Shown piece by piece: positions 1-7,865 of a stretch of 24,554 nt of DNA (positions within the stretch are counted from its first letter, which is position 1; each line of letters starts with the position of its first letter). Both the position numbers and the translations under genes were made by a program. The notes beneath the pieces are model-generated. The model was not told where the DNA came from. It did not search any database and saw nothing but the letters and a program-made list of their open reading frames with translations. Source of the stretch: JBDSSS01 sp038224055. GTDB taxonomy: Bacteria > Actinomycetota > Actinomycetes > Actinomycetales > Dermatophilaceae. Location of the stretch: contig JBBRGO010000014.1 in assembly GCA_038224055.1 (NCBI GenBank), forward strand, positions 1 through 24,554, read 5' to 3'.

Positions 1-13
1 GTCCGGCGACCCG

Positions 14-3000
14 ATGGCAGATTTCGGGCCGAACGAATGGCTCATCGACGAGCTCTACCAGCAGTACCTGACCGACAAGCAGTCGGTCGACCGTGCCTGG
101 TGGGAGTTCTTCCGAGACTACGAGCCCAAGGACATGAGCCCTGCGGCTGACGGCGGCGAGAGCACGGGGACGACGGCCCACGAGGCCAACGGCACGACGG
201 CGAAGCGCACCTCCACCTCCACCTCCTCGCCGGCGAACGGCAGCAGTGGGGCCAGCACCCCCGGACACATGCCGAAGGTCGCCCCCGCGCCGCCACGCGT
301 GACGAGCACTGCGAAGAGCGCGTCGGGCACGCCCACGTCGAGCAACGGCTCGACGGGCACCGCCACGAAGGCGACTCCGGCCAAGGCGGACGACACCACG
401 ACAGCGGCCCCGAAGAAGGACGCGTCAACGGCCAGCACCCCGGCGCCCGAGGCGCCCGCCCCGAAACCGCGTGACATCCCCGCGGTCAAGGGCACCGGTC
501 CGGTCAACGACGACGTCGTGACCCCCCTGCGCGGCGCGCCCTCGCGGGTCGTGGCCAACATGGAGGTCTCGCTGACCGTCCCGACCGCGACGAGCGTCCG
601 GGCCGTGCCGGCCAAGCTGCTCATCGACAACCGGGTCGTCATCAACAACCACCTGGCCCGGTCGCGCGGCGGCAAGGTGTCCTTCACGCACATCATCGGC
701 TACGCGATGGTCAAGGCCCTCGGGCTGATGCCTGCGATGAACAACGGTTTCATCGAGAAGGACGGCAAGCCTGCCCTGCTCCAGCCGGCACACGTCAACT
801 TCGGTCTCGCGATCGACCTGCAGAAGCCCGACGGCTCACGCACCCTCGTCGTGCCCTCCATCAAGTCGGCGGAGGAGATGGACTTCGTCCACTTCTGGAC
901 CGCCTACGAGGACATGGTCAAGAAGGCCCGCGACAACAAGCTGACCGTGACCGACTTCCAGGGCACGACGATCTCGCTGACCAACCCCGGCGGGATCGGC
1001 ACCGTGCACTCCGTGCCGCGCCTGATGAAGGGCCAGGGCACGATCATCGGCGTCGGGGCGCTCGACTACCCGGCCGAGTGGCAGGGCGCGAGCACCGAGA
1101 CGCTCAACCGCAACGCGGTGAGCAAGATCCTCACGCTCACCTCGACCTACGACCACCGGATCATCCAGGGCGCCCAGAGCGGCGACTTCCTGCGGATCAT
1201 CCACCAGCTCCTGCTCGGGGAGAACCGCTTCTTCGACGAGATCTTCGAGTCGCTGCGGATCCCCTACGAGCCGATCCGCTGGGTCCAGGACGTCGACTCC
1301 TCGCACGACGACGACATCGACAAGGTCTCGCGCGTCCAGGAGCTCATCCACGCCTACCGCGTCCGCGGCCACCTGATGGCCGACACGGACCCGCTGGAGT
1401 ACAAGCAGCGTCACCACCACGACCTCGACGTGACGACCCACGGCCTGACCCTGTGGGACCTCGACCGGACCTTCGCCACGGGCGGGTTCGGCGGGTTCCC
1501 CTTCCTCAAGCTCCGCAAGATCCTCGGCATCCTGCGTGACTCCTACTGCCGCACCGTCGGCATCGAGTACATGCACATCCAGGACCCCGAGCAGCGCAGG
1601 TGGATCCAGGAGAAGGTCGAGCGTCCGTTCTCCAAGACGAACCGCGACGAACAGATGCGCATCATGCGTCGGCTCAACGCGGCCGAGGCCTTCGAGACCT
1701 TCCTCCAGACCAAGTTCGTCGGGCAGAAGCGCTTCTCCCTCGAAGGTGGCGAGTCCGTCATCGCGCTGCTCGACCGAATCCTCTGCCGGGCGGCGAGCGA
1801 GGGCCTCGACGAGGTCTGCATCGGTATGCCGCACCGGGGCCGGCTCAACGTGCTGGCCAACATCGCCGGCAAGTCCTACGGCCAGATCTTTCGCGAGTTC
1901 GAGGGCAAGCAGGACCCGCAGTCGGTCCAGGGTTCCGGCGACGTGAAGTACCACCTCGGCACCGAGGGCGAGTTCATCGCCGAGGACGGCACCCAGACCA
2001 AGGTCTACCTCGCCGCCAACCCGTCGCACCTCGAGGCCGTCAACCCGGTCCTCGAGGGCATCGTGCGCGCCAAGCAGGACCGGCTCAACCTCGCCGGACA
2101 GGACTTCACCGTCCTCCCCGTGCTCATGCACGGTGACGCCGCGTTCGCGGGCCAGGGCGTCGTCGCGGAGACCCTCAACCTCTCCCAGCTGCGCGGCTAC
2201 CGCACGGGCGGCACGATCCACGTCGTCATCAACAACCAGGTTGGCTTCACCACCTCGCCGAGCTCGTCGCGCTCGTCGGTCTACTCCACCGACGTCGCCC
2301 GGATGATCCAGGCACCGATCTTCCACGTCAACGGGGATGACCCCGAGGCGTGCGTCCGGGTCGCCGAGCTCGCCTACGACTTCCGCCAGGAGTTCAACAA
2401 GGACGTCGTCGTCGACATGGTCTGCTACCGCCGTCGCGGGCACAACGAGGGTGACGACCCCTCGATGACCCAGCCGCTGATGTACAACCTCATCGAGGCC
2501 AAGCGTTCGGTCCGCAAGCTCTACACCGAGTCGCTCATCGGCCGTGGCGACATCAGCGTCGAGGACGCCGAGGTGGCCCTGCGGGACTACCAGATCCAGC
2601 TCGAGCGCGTCTTCATCGAGACGAAGGAGGCGACGAAGGGCCAGGACGCCCCGCGTCGCGACTCGCACAGCGACTCCGACGCCCCCGACAACGCCGGCCT
2701 GGAGAAGCCGTCCGCGCAGGTGCAGGACGACACCTCACCGCGGCGCTCCGCGTCGAAGACCGGCGTGCCCGCGAGCGAGCTCGAACACATCGGCACGACG
2801 TTCGCCAGCCCGCCGGAGGGCTTCACGATCCACCCCAAGCTCGGCCAGCTCATGGAGCGGCGGGCTCAGATGACCCGAGAGGGTGGGATCGACTGGCCGA
2901 TGGCCGAGCTGCTCGCGTTCGGCACGCTTCTCAAGGAGGGGACTCCCGTCCGGCTCGCCGGACAGGACAGCCGCCGGGGCACGTTCGTGCAGCGCCACGC

Positions 3001-3919
3001 GGTGCTCATCGACAAGCAGACCGCGGAGGAGTGGACCCCGCTGCTCTACCTCGGCGAGGGACAGGCCCGCTTCTGGGTCTACGACTCGCTCCTGTCGGAG
3101 TTCGCCGCCATGGGCTTCGAGTACGGCTACTCCGTCGAGCGTCCCGATGCCCTCGTGCTCTGGGAGGCCCAGTTCGGTGACTTCGGCAATGGCGCCCAGA
3201 CGATCGTGGACGAGTTCATCTCCAGCTCCGAGCAGAAGTGGGGCCAGCGCAGCTCGGTCGTCCTCCTGCTCCCACACGGCTACGAGGGCCAGGGGCCGGA
3301 CCACAGCTCGGCCCGTATCGAGCGCTACCTCCAGCTGTGCGCCGAGAACAACATGACCGTCGCCTACCCGTCGACGGCGGCGTCGTACTTCCACCTGCTC
3401 CGTCGTCAGGCCTACTCCCGGCCTCGCACTCCGCTCATCGTCTTCACCCCGAAGTCGATGCTCCGGTCCAAGGCCGCCGCCAGCCCCGTGGATGCCTTCA
3501 CCGAGGGCGGGTTCCAGCCCGTCATCGCCGACCACGAGGGCGTGACCAAGGACGTGACGCGGGTCCTGCTCGCCTCGGGCAAGATCGTGCACGACCTCGA
3601 CGCCGAGCGGGCCAAGCGCGAGGACACCTCGACGGCGATCGTCCGCGTGGAGCAGCTCTACCCCATCCCCGAGAAGGAGATCCGGGACGCGGTGGGCCGC
3701 TACCCCGGCGCCGACCTCGTCTGGGTTCAGGACGAGCCGCGCAACCAGGGCGCCTGGCCGCTCATGGCGCAGTGGCTGCACGAGGACCTCATCGAGCTCG
3801 GTGAGTCCCGGCCGTGGCGGGTCGTGGCGCGCAAGGCGTCCGCGTCACCGGCCACGGGATCGTCGAAGAAGCACCAGGCAGAGCAGGCGGACCTGTTCGA
3901 GCGGGCCTTCGGCCGCTGA
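14..3919 (+). CDS. kgd: Multifunctional 2-oxoglutarate decarboxylase/dehydrogenase (E1o with fused E2-like domain)
   Basis: This is the actinobacterial KGD/SucA-type enzyme that decarboxylates 2-oxoglutarate with thiamine diphosphate and feeds succinyl-CoA or semialdehyde formation in the TCA cycle. Residues 1-40 are the N-terminal segment (NEWLIDELYQQY). Residues about 42-160 are a Thr/Ala/Ser/Pro-rich linker. Residues about 160-400 are an E2 acyltransferase fold whose HRxxDG motif reads HRIIQG (381-386), as I recall for the family. The E1 domain follows, with the ThDP/Mg motif GDAAFAGQG from residue 707 and HVVINNQ downstream, plus GHNEGDDPSMTQP. A low-complexity charged loop sits at about 876-916. 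No lipoyl domain is present. The ATG at 14 has no visible Shine-Dalgarno, and the codons before it are open (S-G-D-P), so the true start probably lies upstream of the window and the N-terminus given here is a minimum. Confidence 0.96.
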   Translation: MADFGPNEWLIDELYQQYLTDKQSVDRAWWEFFRDYEPKDMSPAADGGESTGTTAHEANGTTAKRTSTSTSSPANGSSGASTPGHMPKVAPAPPRVTSTAKSASGTPTSSNGSTGTATKATPAKADDTTTAAPKKDASTASTPAPEAPAPKPRDIPAVKGTGPVNDDVVTPLRGAPSRVVANMEVSLTVPTATSVRAVPAKLLIDNRVVINNHLARSRGGKVSFTHIIGYAMVKALGLMPAMNNGFIEKDGKPALLQPAHVNFGLAIDLQKPDGSRTLVVPSIKSAEEMDFVHFWTAYEDMVKKARDNKLTVTDFQGTTISLTNPGGIGTVHSVPRLMKGQGTIIGVGALDYPAEWQGASTETLNRNAVSKILTLTSTYDHRIIQGAQSGDFLRIIHQLLLGENRFFDEIFESLRIPYEPIRWVQDVDSSHDDDIDKVSRVQELIHAYRVRGHLMADTDPLEYKQRHHHDLDVTTHGLTLWDLDRTFATGGFGGFPFLKLRKILGILRDSYCRTVGIEYMHIQDPEQRRWIQEKVERPFSKTNRDEQMRIMRRLNAAEAFETFLQTKFVGQKRFSLEGGESVIALLDRILCRAASEGLDEVCIGMPHRGRLNVLANIAGKSYGQIFREFEGKQDPQSVQGSGDVKYHLGTEGEFIAEDGTQTKVYLAANPSHLEAVNPVLEGIVRAKQDRLNLAGQDFTVLPVLMHGDAAFAGQGVVAETLNLSQLRGYRTGGTIHVVINNQVGFTTSPSSSRSSVYSTDVARMIQAPIFHVNGDDPEACVRVAELAYDFRQEFNKDVVVDMVCYRRRGHNEGDDPSMTQPLMYNLIEAKRSVRKLYTESLIGRGDISVEDAEVALRDYQIQLERVFIETKEATKGQDAPRRDSHSDSDAPDNAGLEKPSAQVQDDTSPRRSASKTGVPASELEHIGTTFASPPEGFTIHPKLGQLMERRAQMTREGGIDWPMAELLAFGTLLKEGTPVRLAGQDSRRGTFVQRHAVLIDKQTAEEWTPLLYLGEGQARFWVYDSLLSEFAAMGFEYGYSVERPDALVLWEAQFGDFGNGAQTIVDEFISSSEQKWGQRSSVVLLLPHGYEGQGPDHSSARIERYLQLCAENNMTVAYPSTAASYFHLLRRQAYSRPRTPLIVFTPKSMLRSKAAASPVDAFTEGGFQPVIADHEGVTKDVTRVLLASGKIVHDLDAERAKREDTSTAIVRVEQLYPIPEKEIRDAVGRYPGADLVWVQDEPRNQGAWPLMAQWLHEDLIELGESRPWRVVARKASASPATGSSKKHQAEQADLFERAFGR

Positions 3920-3928
3920 GCCGAGCAG

Positions 3929-3965
3929 GTCAGGGGGCCCGCCGACCACGGTGGGGCGCCCTGAC
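3929..3965 (+). terminator. Stem-loop after kgd, candidate terminator
   Basis: GTCAGGG (3929-3935) pairs with CCCTGAC (3959-3965). After one mismatch, GCCC (3937-3940) pairs with GGGC (3954-3957). It starts 9 bases after the kgd stop. There is no T-run, so intrinsic termination is plausible but not certain. Confidence 0.4.
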
Positions 3966-4054
3966 CCGGCGGCGGCCCAGCGGCATACGAGCCGATCGTG
4001 CGGGCGACCGCAGCCCGACCGGCTTGCCTGCGCCGCAACGCGCACGAGTCGCGA

Positions 4055-4060
4055 TAGCCT
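4055..4060 (+). promoter_or_regulatory. -10 element of a leaderless promoter for the DUF6104 gene
   Basis: TAGCCT is followed by exactly six bases and then the GTG start at 4067, with no Shine-Dalgarno sequence. This is the spacing expected when transcription starts at the initiation codon. No convincing -35 is visible. It also implies that the gene is transcribed independently of kgd. Confidence 0.5.
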
Positions 4061-4066
4061 CCGAGC

Positions 4067-4243
4067 GTGTACTTCACCGACCGAGGCATCGAGGAGCTGG
4101 CGAGTCGCCGTGGCGAGGAGTCGGTGAGCCTCGAGTGGCTCTCCGAGCAGCTGCGGACCTTCGTCGACCTCAACCCCGAGTTCGAGGTGCCGATGGAGCG
4201 CTTCGCGACGTGGCTGGCACGACTGGATGACGACGAGGACTGA
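4067..4243 (+). CDS. DUF6104 family small protein
   Basis: A 58-residue acidic protein beginning MYFTDRGIEELASRR and ending ARLDDDED. I recognise it as the small actinobacterial DUF6104 family, whose members are about this length and share the YFTDRGIEEL start and an FVDLNPEFE core. The function is unknown. It is probably cytosolic and helical, with no membrane segment. The GTG start is supported by a TAGCCT -10 hexamer six bases upstream. The following hydrolase gene probably starts at 4248, only four bases after this stop, so the two are likely cotranscribed. Its short length means it is easily missed by automatic gene calling. Confidence 0.85.
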   Translation: MYFTDRGIEELASRRGEESVSLEWLSEQLRTFVDLNPEFEVPMERFATWLARLDDDED

Positions 4244-4247
4244 ACGC

Positions 4248-5030
4248 GTGACCGACAACGAGACCGAGCAGATCCCCTACGGCGTGGGGCCGGCCTACCC
4301 CGTGGCCCACACCGAGTTCACGACCGACCCCCCGCAGGGGCGCGCGACGGGCGGGGCCGCTCCCCCGCCCGCGTCCGGCCCGTTGGGTGGGGTGCACCTG
4401 CGGCCGGCTCCATCTGTCGAGGCGCCGGCTCCCGACGGCACCCGCGACGTGGGCATGGTCTTCGTCGGTGGGTCCCAGACCGCCGGCTACGGCGACCCGA
4501 AGGGGCTGGGCTGGGTCGGTCGCGTCGTGGCGCGGACGCAGCACCCCGATCTGGACCTCACGGCCTACAACATCGGGATCCGCGGCAACACCTCCGGCGA
4601 CGTCGTCGCCCGCTGGGTCGCCGAGTGTCACCCGCGGTGGCGCGGCCGGTCCGAGCGGCGCATGGTGCTCTCGGTGGGCACCAACGACGTGCTCAGCGGG
4701 ATGACCATGGCCCGCTCACGTCTCAACCTCGCCAACGTCATCGACGAGGCGACGAACGCCGGTGTCAAGGTGTTCGTGGTGGGGCTGACCCCCAGCCTCG
4801 ACTCCGAGCTCAACCGCCGGCTCGAGGCCCTGGCCGAGGCGCAGGCGGATGTCTGCTCGCGACGGGGCATCACCTACGTCGACTGCTTCCGCCCGCTCGT
4901 CGGGCACGACCAGTGGATGGCCGATCTCGCCGCGAGTCCCGACCGGGCCCACCCGGGGCAGGCCGGCTACGGACTCATCGCCTGGCTCGTGCTGCACAAC
5001 GGCTGGAACGACTGGCTGTCCCTCAGCTGA
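4248..5030 (+). CDS. SGNH/GDSL hydrolase family protein
   Basis: A predicted 260-residue SGNH-fold esterase or lipase-like protein. The first 65 residues are a Pro/Ala/Gly-rich disordered lead with no signal peptide. Block I reads FVGGSQTAG with candidate nucleophile Ser76. The Asp of the usual GDS is replaced by Gly. Block II is NIGIRGNTS, block III is GTND (144-147), and block V is DRAHP with Asp232 and His235, so the catalytic Ser, Asp and His and the oxyanion Asn are all present. An ATG at 4227 would add seven residues but would overlap DUF6104 and has no ribosome site. The GTG at 4248 has GAGGA (4235-4239) eight bases upstream and is preferred. The substrate is unknown. The gene follows DUF6104 by four bases. 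Confidence 0.85.
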   Translation: MTDNETEQIPYGVGPAYPVAHTEFTTDPPQGRATGGAAPPPASGPLGGVHLRPAPSVEAPAPDGTRDVGMVFVGGSQTAGYGDPKGLGWVGRVVARTQHPDLDLTAYNIGIRGNTSGDVVARWVAECHPRWRGRSERRMVLSVGTNDVLSGMTMARSRLNLANVIDEATNAGVKVFVVGLTPSLDSELNRRLEALAEAQADVCSRRGITYVDCFRPLVGHDQWMADLAASPDRAHPGQAGYGLIAWLVLHNGWNDWLSLS

Positions 5031-5049
5031 GCACCGGCCGGCATCGTCA

Positions 5050-5073
5050 GCCCGTCGGCCCGTCGGCCCGTCG
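5050..5073. repeat. 8-bp tandem repeat, three copies
   Basis: GCCCGTCG is repeated three times perfectly in the 93-base gap between two convergent genes. It has the look of replication slippage. No coding or terminator role is evident. Confidence 0.7.
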
Positions 5074-5123
5074 ACGTGCCCGCGACCCGACCCCCGGCAC
5101 GGCGGCAGCGCTGGCGGTCTTCC

Positions 5124-5606
5124 CTAGGGGCCAGGGCGCTCGGTCGGGTCCGAGCCCTCACCCGTCAGGTGTCGATCACGAGCCTCACGCCTACCGTCGC
5201 GCGGTGGCGCGGAGAGGGCTGCCACGATCGACATACCGGCGAGCGCGAGCACTGCCAGCGCGAGCGGCTGACGTTCGGACTGCCAGAGGCTCCACGCGAC
5301 CGGCAGGAGCAGGGCGTTCCACAGGACTGTCGGCGTGCGCGGCCAGTCCCTTCCCTGCAGCCAACCACGCGCGACGACGAGCAGTCCGATGGCGAAGACC
5401 AGGATCAGCAGCCCGGAGGTCACGGCCCGCACCACGTCACTGGTCCCACCCGAGAGGATCCCGTAGCCGTAGAAGACGACGAAGCCCAGCAGGACGAGCG
5501 CTTCGAGCATGACGAGGACCGCCGACACCCCAGCCGCGCGACCCCTCGGCGGGGCGGCACCGCTGCCCGGTCCGGTCGGCGGGGGCGGCGGGGGGGCACT
5601 GGTCAC
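5124..5606 (-). CDS. Small integral membrane protein, function unknown
   Basis: A 160-residue protein with a Pro-rich cytosolic N-terminus (six consecutive prolines near residue 5) followed by about four hydrophobic helices. These lie near residues 27-50, 62-82, 90-107 and 113-130, and a charged Arg-rich tail follows. There is no enzymatic motif and I do not recognise a named family. The GTG start at 5606 is supported by a perfectly placed TAGTCT -10 hexamer six bases upstream, indicating a leaderless transcript. It is convergent with the SGNH hydrolase gene and divergent from whiB1. Confidence 0.75.
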   Translation of the reverse strand: MTSAPPPPPPTGPGSGAAPPRGRAAGVSAVLVMLEALVLLGFVVFYGYGILSGGTSDVVRAVTSGLLILVFAIGLLVVARGWLQGRDWPRTPTVLWNALLLPVAWSLWQSERQPLALAVLALAGMSIVAALSAPPRDGRREARDRHLTGEGSDPTERPGP

Positions 5607-5612
5607 GAGGCC

Positions 5613-5618
5613 AGACTA
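5613..5618 (-). promoter_or_regulatory. -10 element of a leaderless promoter for the membrane protein gene
   Basis: On the minus strand TAGTCT is followed by six bases (GGCCTC) and then the GTG start at 5606. No Shine-Dalgarno is present. No clear -35 is visible. Confidence 0.5.
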
Positions 5619-5909
5619 CCGATGGGTACACTGAGGATCGTCCGACGGGTGGCACCCGGGATGTGCCCGGTAGCCCGCTGCAGATACGCTGTGCACTCCG
5701 TGTGACCTGTGCTTGCGCTGTTGATCCTGCGTCAGACCTCCGACACACTGGTCCTGGCCCGTGACGCGTACGGAACAACTTCGTGCGCGTTTTCGTTGGC
5801 CAGAGGGCGTTGCCCTCGTGGACACACGCACTGAGATGGCTCCGACAACGACGCTGGCGCCGAGCACCTGCACCTCCGAGACCCTTCCGGCGGTGCCATC
5901 GAGAAGACG

Positions 5910-5915
5910 AAGGAG
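5910..5915 (+). promoter_or_regulatory. Ribosome binding site of whiB1
   Basis: A consensus AAGGAG lies ten bases before the ATG at 5926. It decides the start against the longer open frame that runs in from 5761. Confidence 0.8.
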
Positions 5916-5925
5916 CACGATCCAC

Positions 5926-6174
5926 ATGGATTGGCGCGACCGCGCTGCCTGTCTGGAGGCCGACCCCGAGCTGTTCTTCCCCATCGGGAACACCGGCCCG
6001 GCGATCCTCCAGATCGAAGAGGCCAAGGCCGTGTGCCGAACCTGCCCCGTCATCGACACGTGCCTGAAGTGGGCACTCGAGAGCGGGCAGGACGCCGGTG
6101 TCTGGGGCGGCCTGTCCGAGGACGAGCGCCGGGCGCTCAAGCGTCGCAACGCCCGCGCCCGCCGGGCCGGCTGA
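5926..6174 (+). CDS. whiB1: WhiB-family transcriptional regulator, WhiB1-like
   Basis: An 82-residue iron-sulfur regulator. The four cluster-ligand cysteines are Cys9, Cys37, Cys40 and Cys46. They are followed by the GVWGG turn (58-62) and a basic C-terminal DNA-binding tail (LSEDERRALKRRNARARR). The opening MDWRDRAACL and the DPELFFPIGN segment are typical of WhiB1. In mycobacteria the [4Fe-4S] form binds the primary sigma factor region 4 and reacts with nitric oxide. The same role here is inferred from sequence likeness. The length matches M. tuberculosis WhiB1. A strong RBS and a downstream hairpin terminator show that it is a single-gene unit. Convergent placement with pdtaS matches the mycobacterial arrangement as I recall it. 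Confidence 0.95.
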   Translation: MDWRDRAACLEADPELFFPIGNTGPAILQIEEAKAVCRTCPVIDTCLKWALESGQDAGVWGGLSEDERRALKRRNARARRAG

Positions 6175-6188
6175 CTGCACAGCTCGCG

Positions 6189-6220
6189 AGCCCGGTGACG
6201 ACTCCCGTCACCGGGCTTTT
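6189..6220 (+). terminator. Intrinsic terminator of whiB1
   Basis: A perfect 12-bp stem (6189-6200 with 6206-6217) has a five-base loop, ACTCC, and continues into a short T-run (6217-6220). It begins 15 bases after the whiB1 stop. The T-tail orientation assigns it to the plus strand. Confidence 0.9.
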
Positions 6221-6289
6221 GCCTGCCTACGCCCGGGCGGCGAGCGCCTGACCACACCGTCGCCGTGGGACCGATGCTCGCTCGGCGCA

Positions 6290-6321
6290 CCCTCGGCCCC
6301 CTCTGCCCCCTCTCTGCCCCC
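6290..6321 (-). other. G-quadruplex-type motif downstream of pdtaS
   Basis: On the minus strand four G-runs occur in the order G5, G5, G5, G3, separated by loops of 6, 4 and 4 bases. This fits the G3+N1-7 pattern. It lies 13-44 bases past the pdtaS stop, where no hairpin with a U-tail is seen. It may help terminate the pdtaS transcript. This is a sequence pattern only, and G-rich DNA produces such runs by chance. Confidence 0.45.
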
Positions 6322-6333
6322 TGGGGGGCCCGG

Positions 6334-7821
6334 TCAGGTGACCGGACGGAGGCTGGCGGTGAACCGCGCACGGGTGCCGCGGGGCGACAGTGCCTCCCAC
6401 GTGATCCGCCCCCCGAGGTCGGCCACGAGTGACTGGACGATCTGCGTGCCCAGCCCCGAGCCGGGTCGTCGGGAGGGGTCGATGCCGACTCCGTCATCGT
6501 CGATCGTCACGACGACCATCGGCTGGCCGCGATCATCGGACAGCCGTTCGACGCCGATGCGGACCTCCCCGCCACCGTCCCCGAGGCCGTGCTCGATGGA
6601 GTTCTGGACAAGCTCGCTCATCACCATCGCGAGGGACGTGGCGTCCTCGGCGCGCAACCGGCCGAAGGAGCCGCTCGTCACGGTGCGGACGTCTGCCCCG
6701 TTGGCGGAGACCTCGACGACCGCTCGGAGGCCCCGCTTGGCGATCGCGTCGAAGTCCACGGTCTCGTCGAAGCCCTGGCTCAGCTGGTCATGGACCATCG
6801 CGATGGTGCCGACGCGGCGCTCCGCCTCCTTGAGGGCCTCTCGCGCCTCGCCCTCGGAGACCCGCCGGCCCTGGAGGCGCAGCAGGGCAGCCACCGACTG
6901 GAGGTTGTTCTTCACTCGATGGTGGATCTCGCGGATCGTCGCGTCCTTCGTCATCAACTCCCGTTCGCGTCGCCGGAGCTCGCCGACGTCGCGGAGCAGC
7001 ACGATCGCGCCGAAACGCTGACCCGCCTCCGTGAGCGGGATGGCCCGCATCGAGATCGTCGTCCCGCCGGCCACCACCTCCGTGCGCCACGGCTGGCGGC
7101 CCGTGACGACGAGGGGCAGCCCTTCGTCGACCGGGTGGGACTCCCGGACGTTGTCGGTGACGACCTGGGCCAGGCTCGATCCGGTGACCTCGCCGTGGTG
7201 CCCGAGCCGGTGCAGGGCAGAGACCGCATTGGGGCTCGCATAGGTGACGATGCCGTCGACGTCGAGACGGATGACACCGTCCCCGACCCGGGGGGCGCCC
7301 CGACGCAGCCCGGTCGGGGCGCTCCCGTGCGGGAACTCGCCCCCCGTCACCATCCGACACAGGGCGTCGGCGGTGGCGAGGTAGGTCAGCTCGAGACGGC
7401 TCGGCGTTCGGGTCGTCCAGAGGTTGGTGTGACGGGTCAGCACCGCGACCACCCGCCCCTGACGCACGACGGGGATGTACTCCTCACGGACGGACTGGTC
7501 CGGCAGGCTGGGCTGCACGATCTTGGCCTGGCGCACCCGGAGGATGCGCTGCTCGAGCGCCGACTCCTCGACGAGCTCCCTCGTGTGACCATGGTCGGCG
7601 ATGCGGCCGACCTGGTCGTCGACGAAGACGAGCTGGCCCGTGGTCGGCCGCACGTGAGCGACCGCCTCCCAGCTGTCGCTGGTCGAGTGCACCCAGAGCA
7701 CGAGGTCGGCGAAGGACAGGTCGGCAACGAGCTGCCAGTCGCCGACGAGCAGGTGGAGCCACTCCACGTCCTGGTCGGGCAGGTTCGTCCGTCCACGGAG
7801 CAGTTCACTGAGGGTCGCCAC
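6334..7821 (-). CDS. pdtaS: Two-component sensor histidine kinase PdtaS
   Basis: A 495-residue cytosolic kinase with no membrane segment. Residues about 1-160 form the N-terminal GAF-like sensor, and residues about 180-285 form a PAS domain (GVIRLDVDGIVTYASPNAV). A HisKA_2 dimerisation domain follows with the motif EIHHRVKNNLQ (phosphoacceptor His300/301). The HATPase domain has an N-box around Asn407 (SELVQNSIEHG), a G1 box DDDGVGI (441-447) and a G2 box GSGLGT (454-459). Domain order and length match mycobacterial PdtaS. That kinase phosphorylates PdtaR, an ANTAR-type RNA-binding antiterminator, and is constitutively active until inhibited by ligand. PdtaR is not in this window. The GTG start at 7821 has a TAGGCT -10 six bases upstream. 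That promoter separates it from gdh, which ends 44 bases upstream on the same strand. Confidence 0.95.
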   Translation of the reverse strand: MATLSELLRGRTNLPDQDVEWLHLLVGDWQLVADLSFADLVLWVHSTSDSWEAVAHVRPTTGQLVFVDDQVGRIADHGHTRELVEESALEQRILRVRQAKIVQPSLPDQSVREEYIPVVRQGRVVAVLTRHTNLWTTRTPSRLELTYLATADALCRMVTGGEFPHGSAPTGLRRGAPRVGDGVIRLDVDGIVTYASPNAVSALHRLGHHGEVTGSSLAQVVTDNVRESHPVDEGLPLVVTGRQPWRTEVVAGGTTISMRAIPLTEAGQRFGAIVLLRDVGELRRRERELMTKDATIREIHHRVKNNLQSVAALLRLQGRRVSEGEAREALKEAERRVGTIAMVHDQLSQGFDETVDFDAIAKRGLRAVVEVSANGADVRTVTSGSFGRLRAEDATSLAMVMSELVQNSIEHGLGDGGGEVRIGVERLSDDRGQPMVVVTIDDDGVGIDPSRRPGSGLGTQIVQSLVADLGGRITWEALSPRGTRARFTASLRPVT

Positions 7822-7827
7822 ACCCCG

Positions 7828-7833
7828 AGCCTA
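7828..7833 (-). promoter_or_regulatory. -10 element of a leaderless promoter for pdtaS
   Basis: On the minus strand TAGGCT is followed by CGGGGT and then the GTG start at 7821. The arrangement gives a transcript starting at the initiation codon. The -35 region is not consensus. Confidence 0.5.
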
Positions 7834-7865
7834 TTGCGCGACCCCTCGGTTGCTGCTGCCCCGCC

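Larger units (their letters stand above)
5607..5925 (+). other. Divergent intergenic region and long whiB1 leader
   Basis: These 319 bases contain no credible gene. The frame open upstream of whiB1 from 5761 lacks similarity to WhiB proteins and is discounted. Candidate plus-strand -10 elements are TACACT at 5627-5632 and, less well, CACACT at 5744-5749 with TTGATC 17 bases before it. Either would leave a leader of roughly 170-290 nt. A small hairpin, GAGGGC/GCCCTC (5803-5817), lies within it. This points to post-transcriptional or multi-regulator control, but no specific operator can be assigned. Confidence 0.45.

Noticed and set aside
836..2668. 610-codon minus-strand frame within kgd
   Set aside because: It is antisense to the well-conserved E2 and E1 domains of KGD and shows no recognisable motif.
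5699..5716. CRP/Cmr-type site upstream of whiB1
   Set aside because: Only one half-site (TGTGA at 5701-5705) is present. The partner half does not match TCACA, so no CRP site is claimed.
5761..5925. N-terminal extension of WhiB1 by 55 residues
   Set aside because: WhiB1 proteins start at MDWR, the ATG at 5926 has a consensus AAGGAG, and the extension has no WhiB-like sequence.
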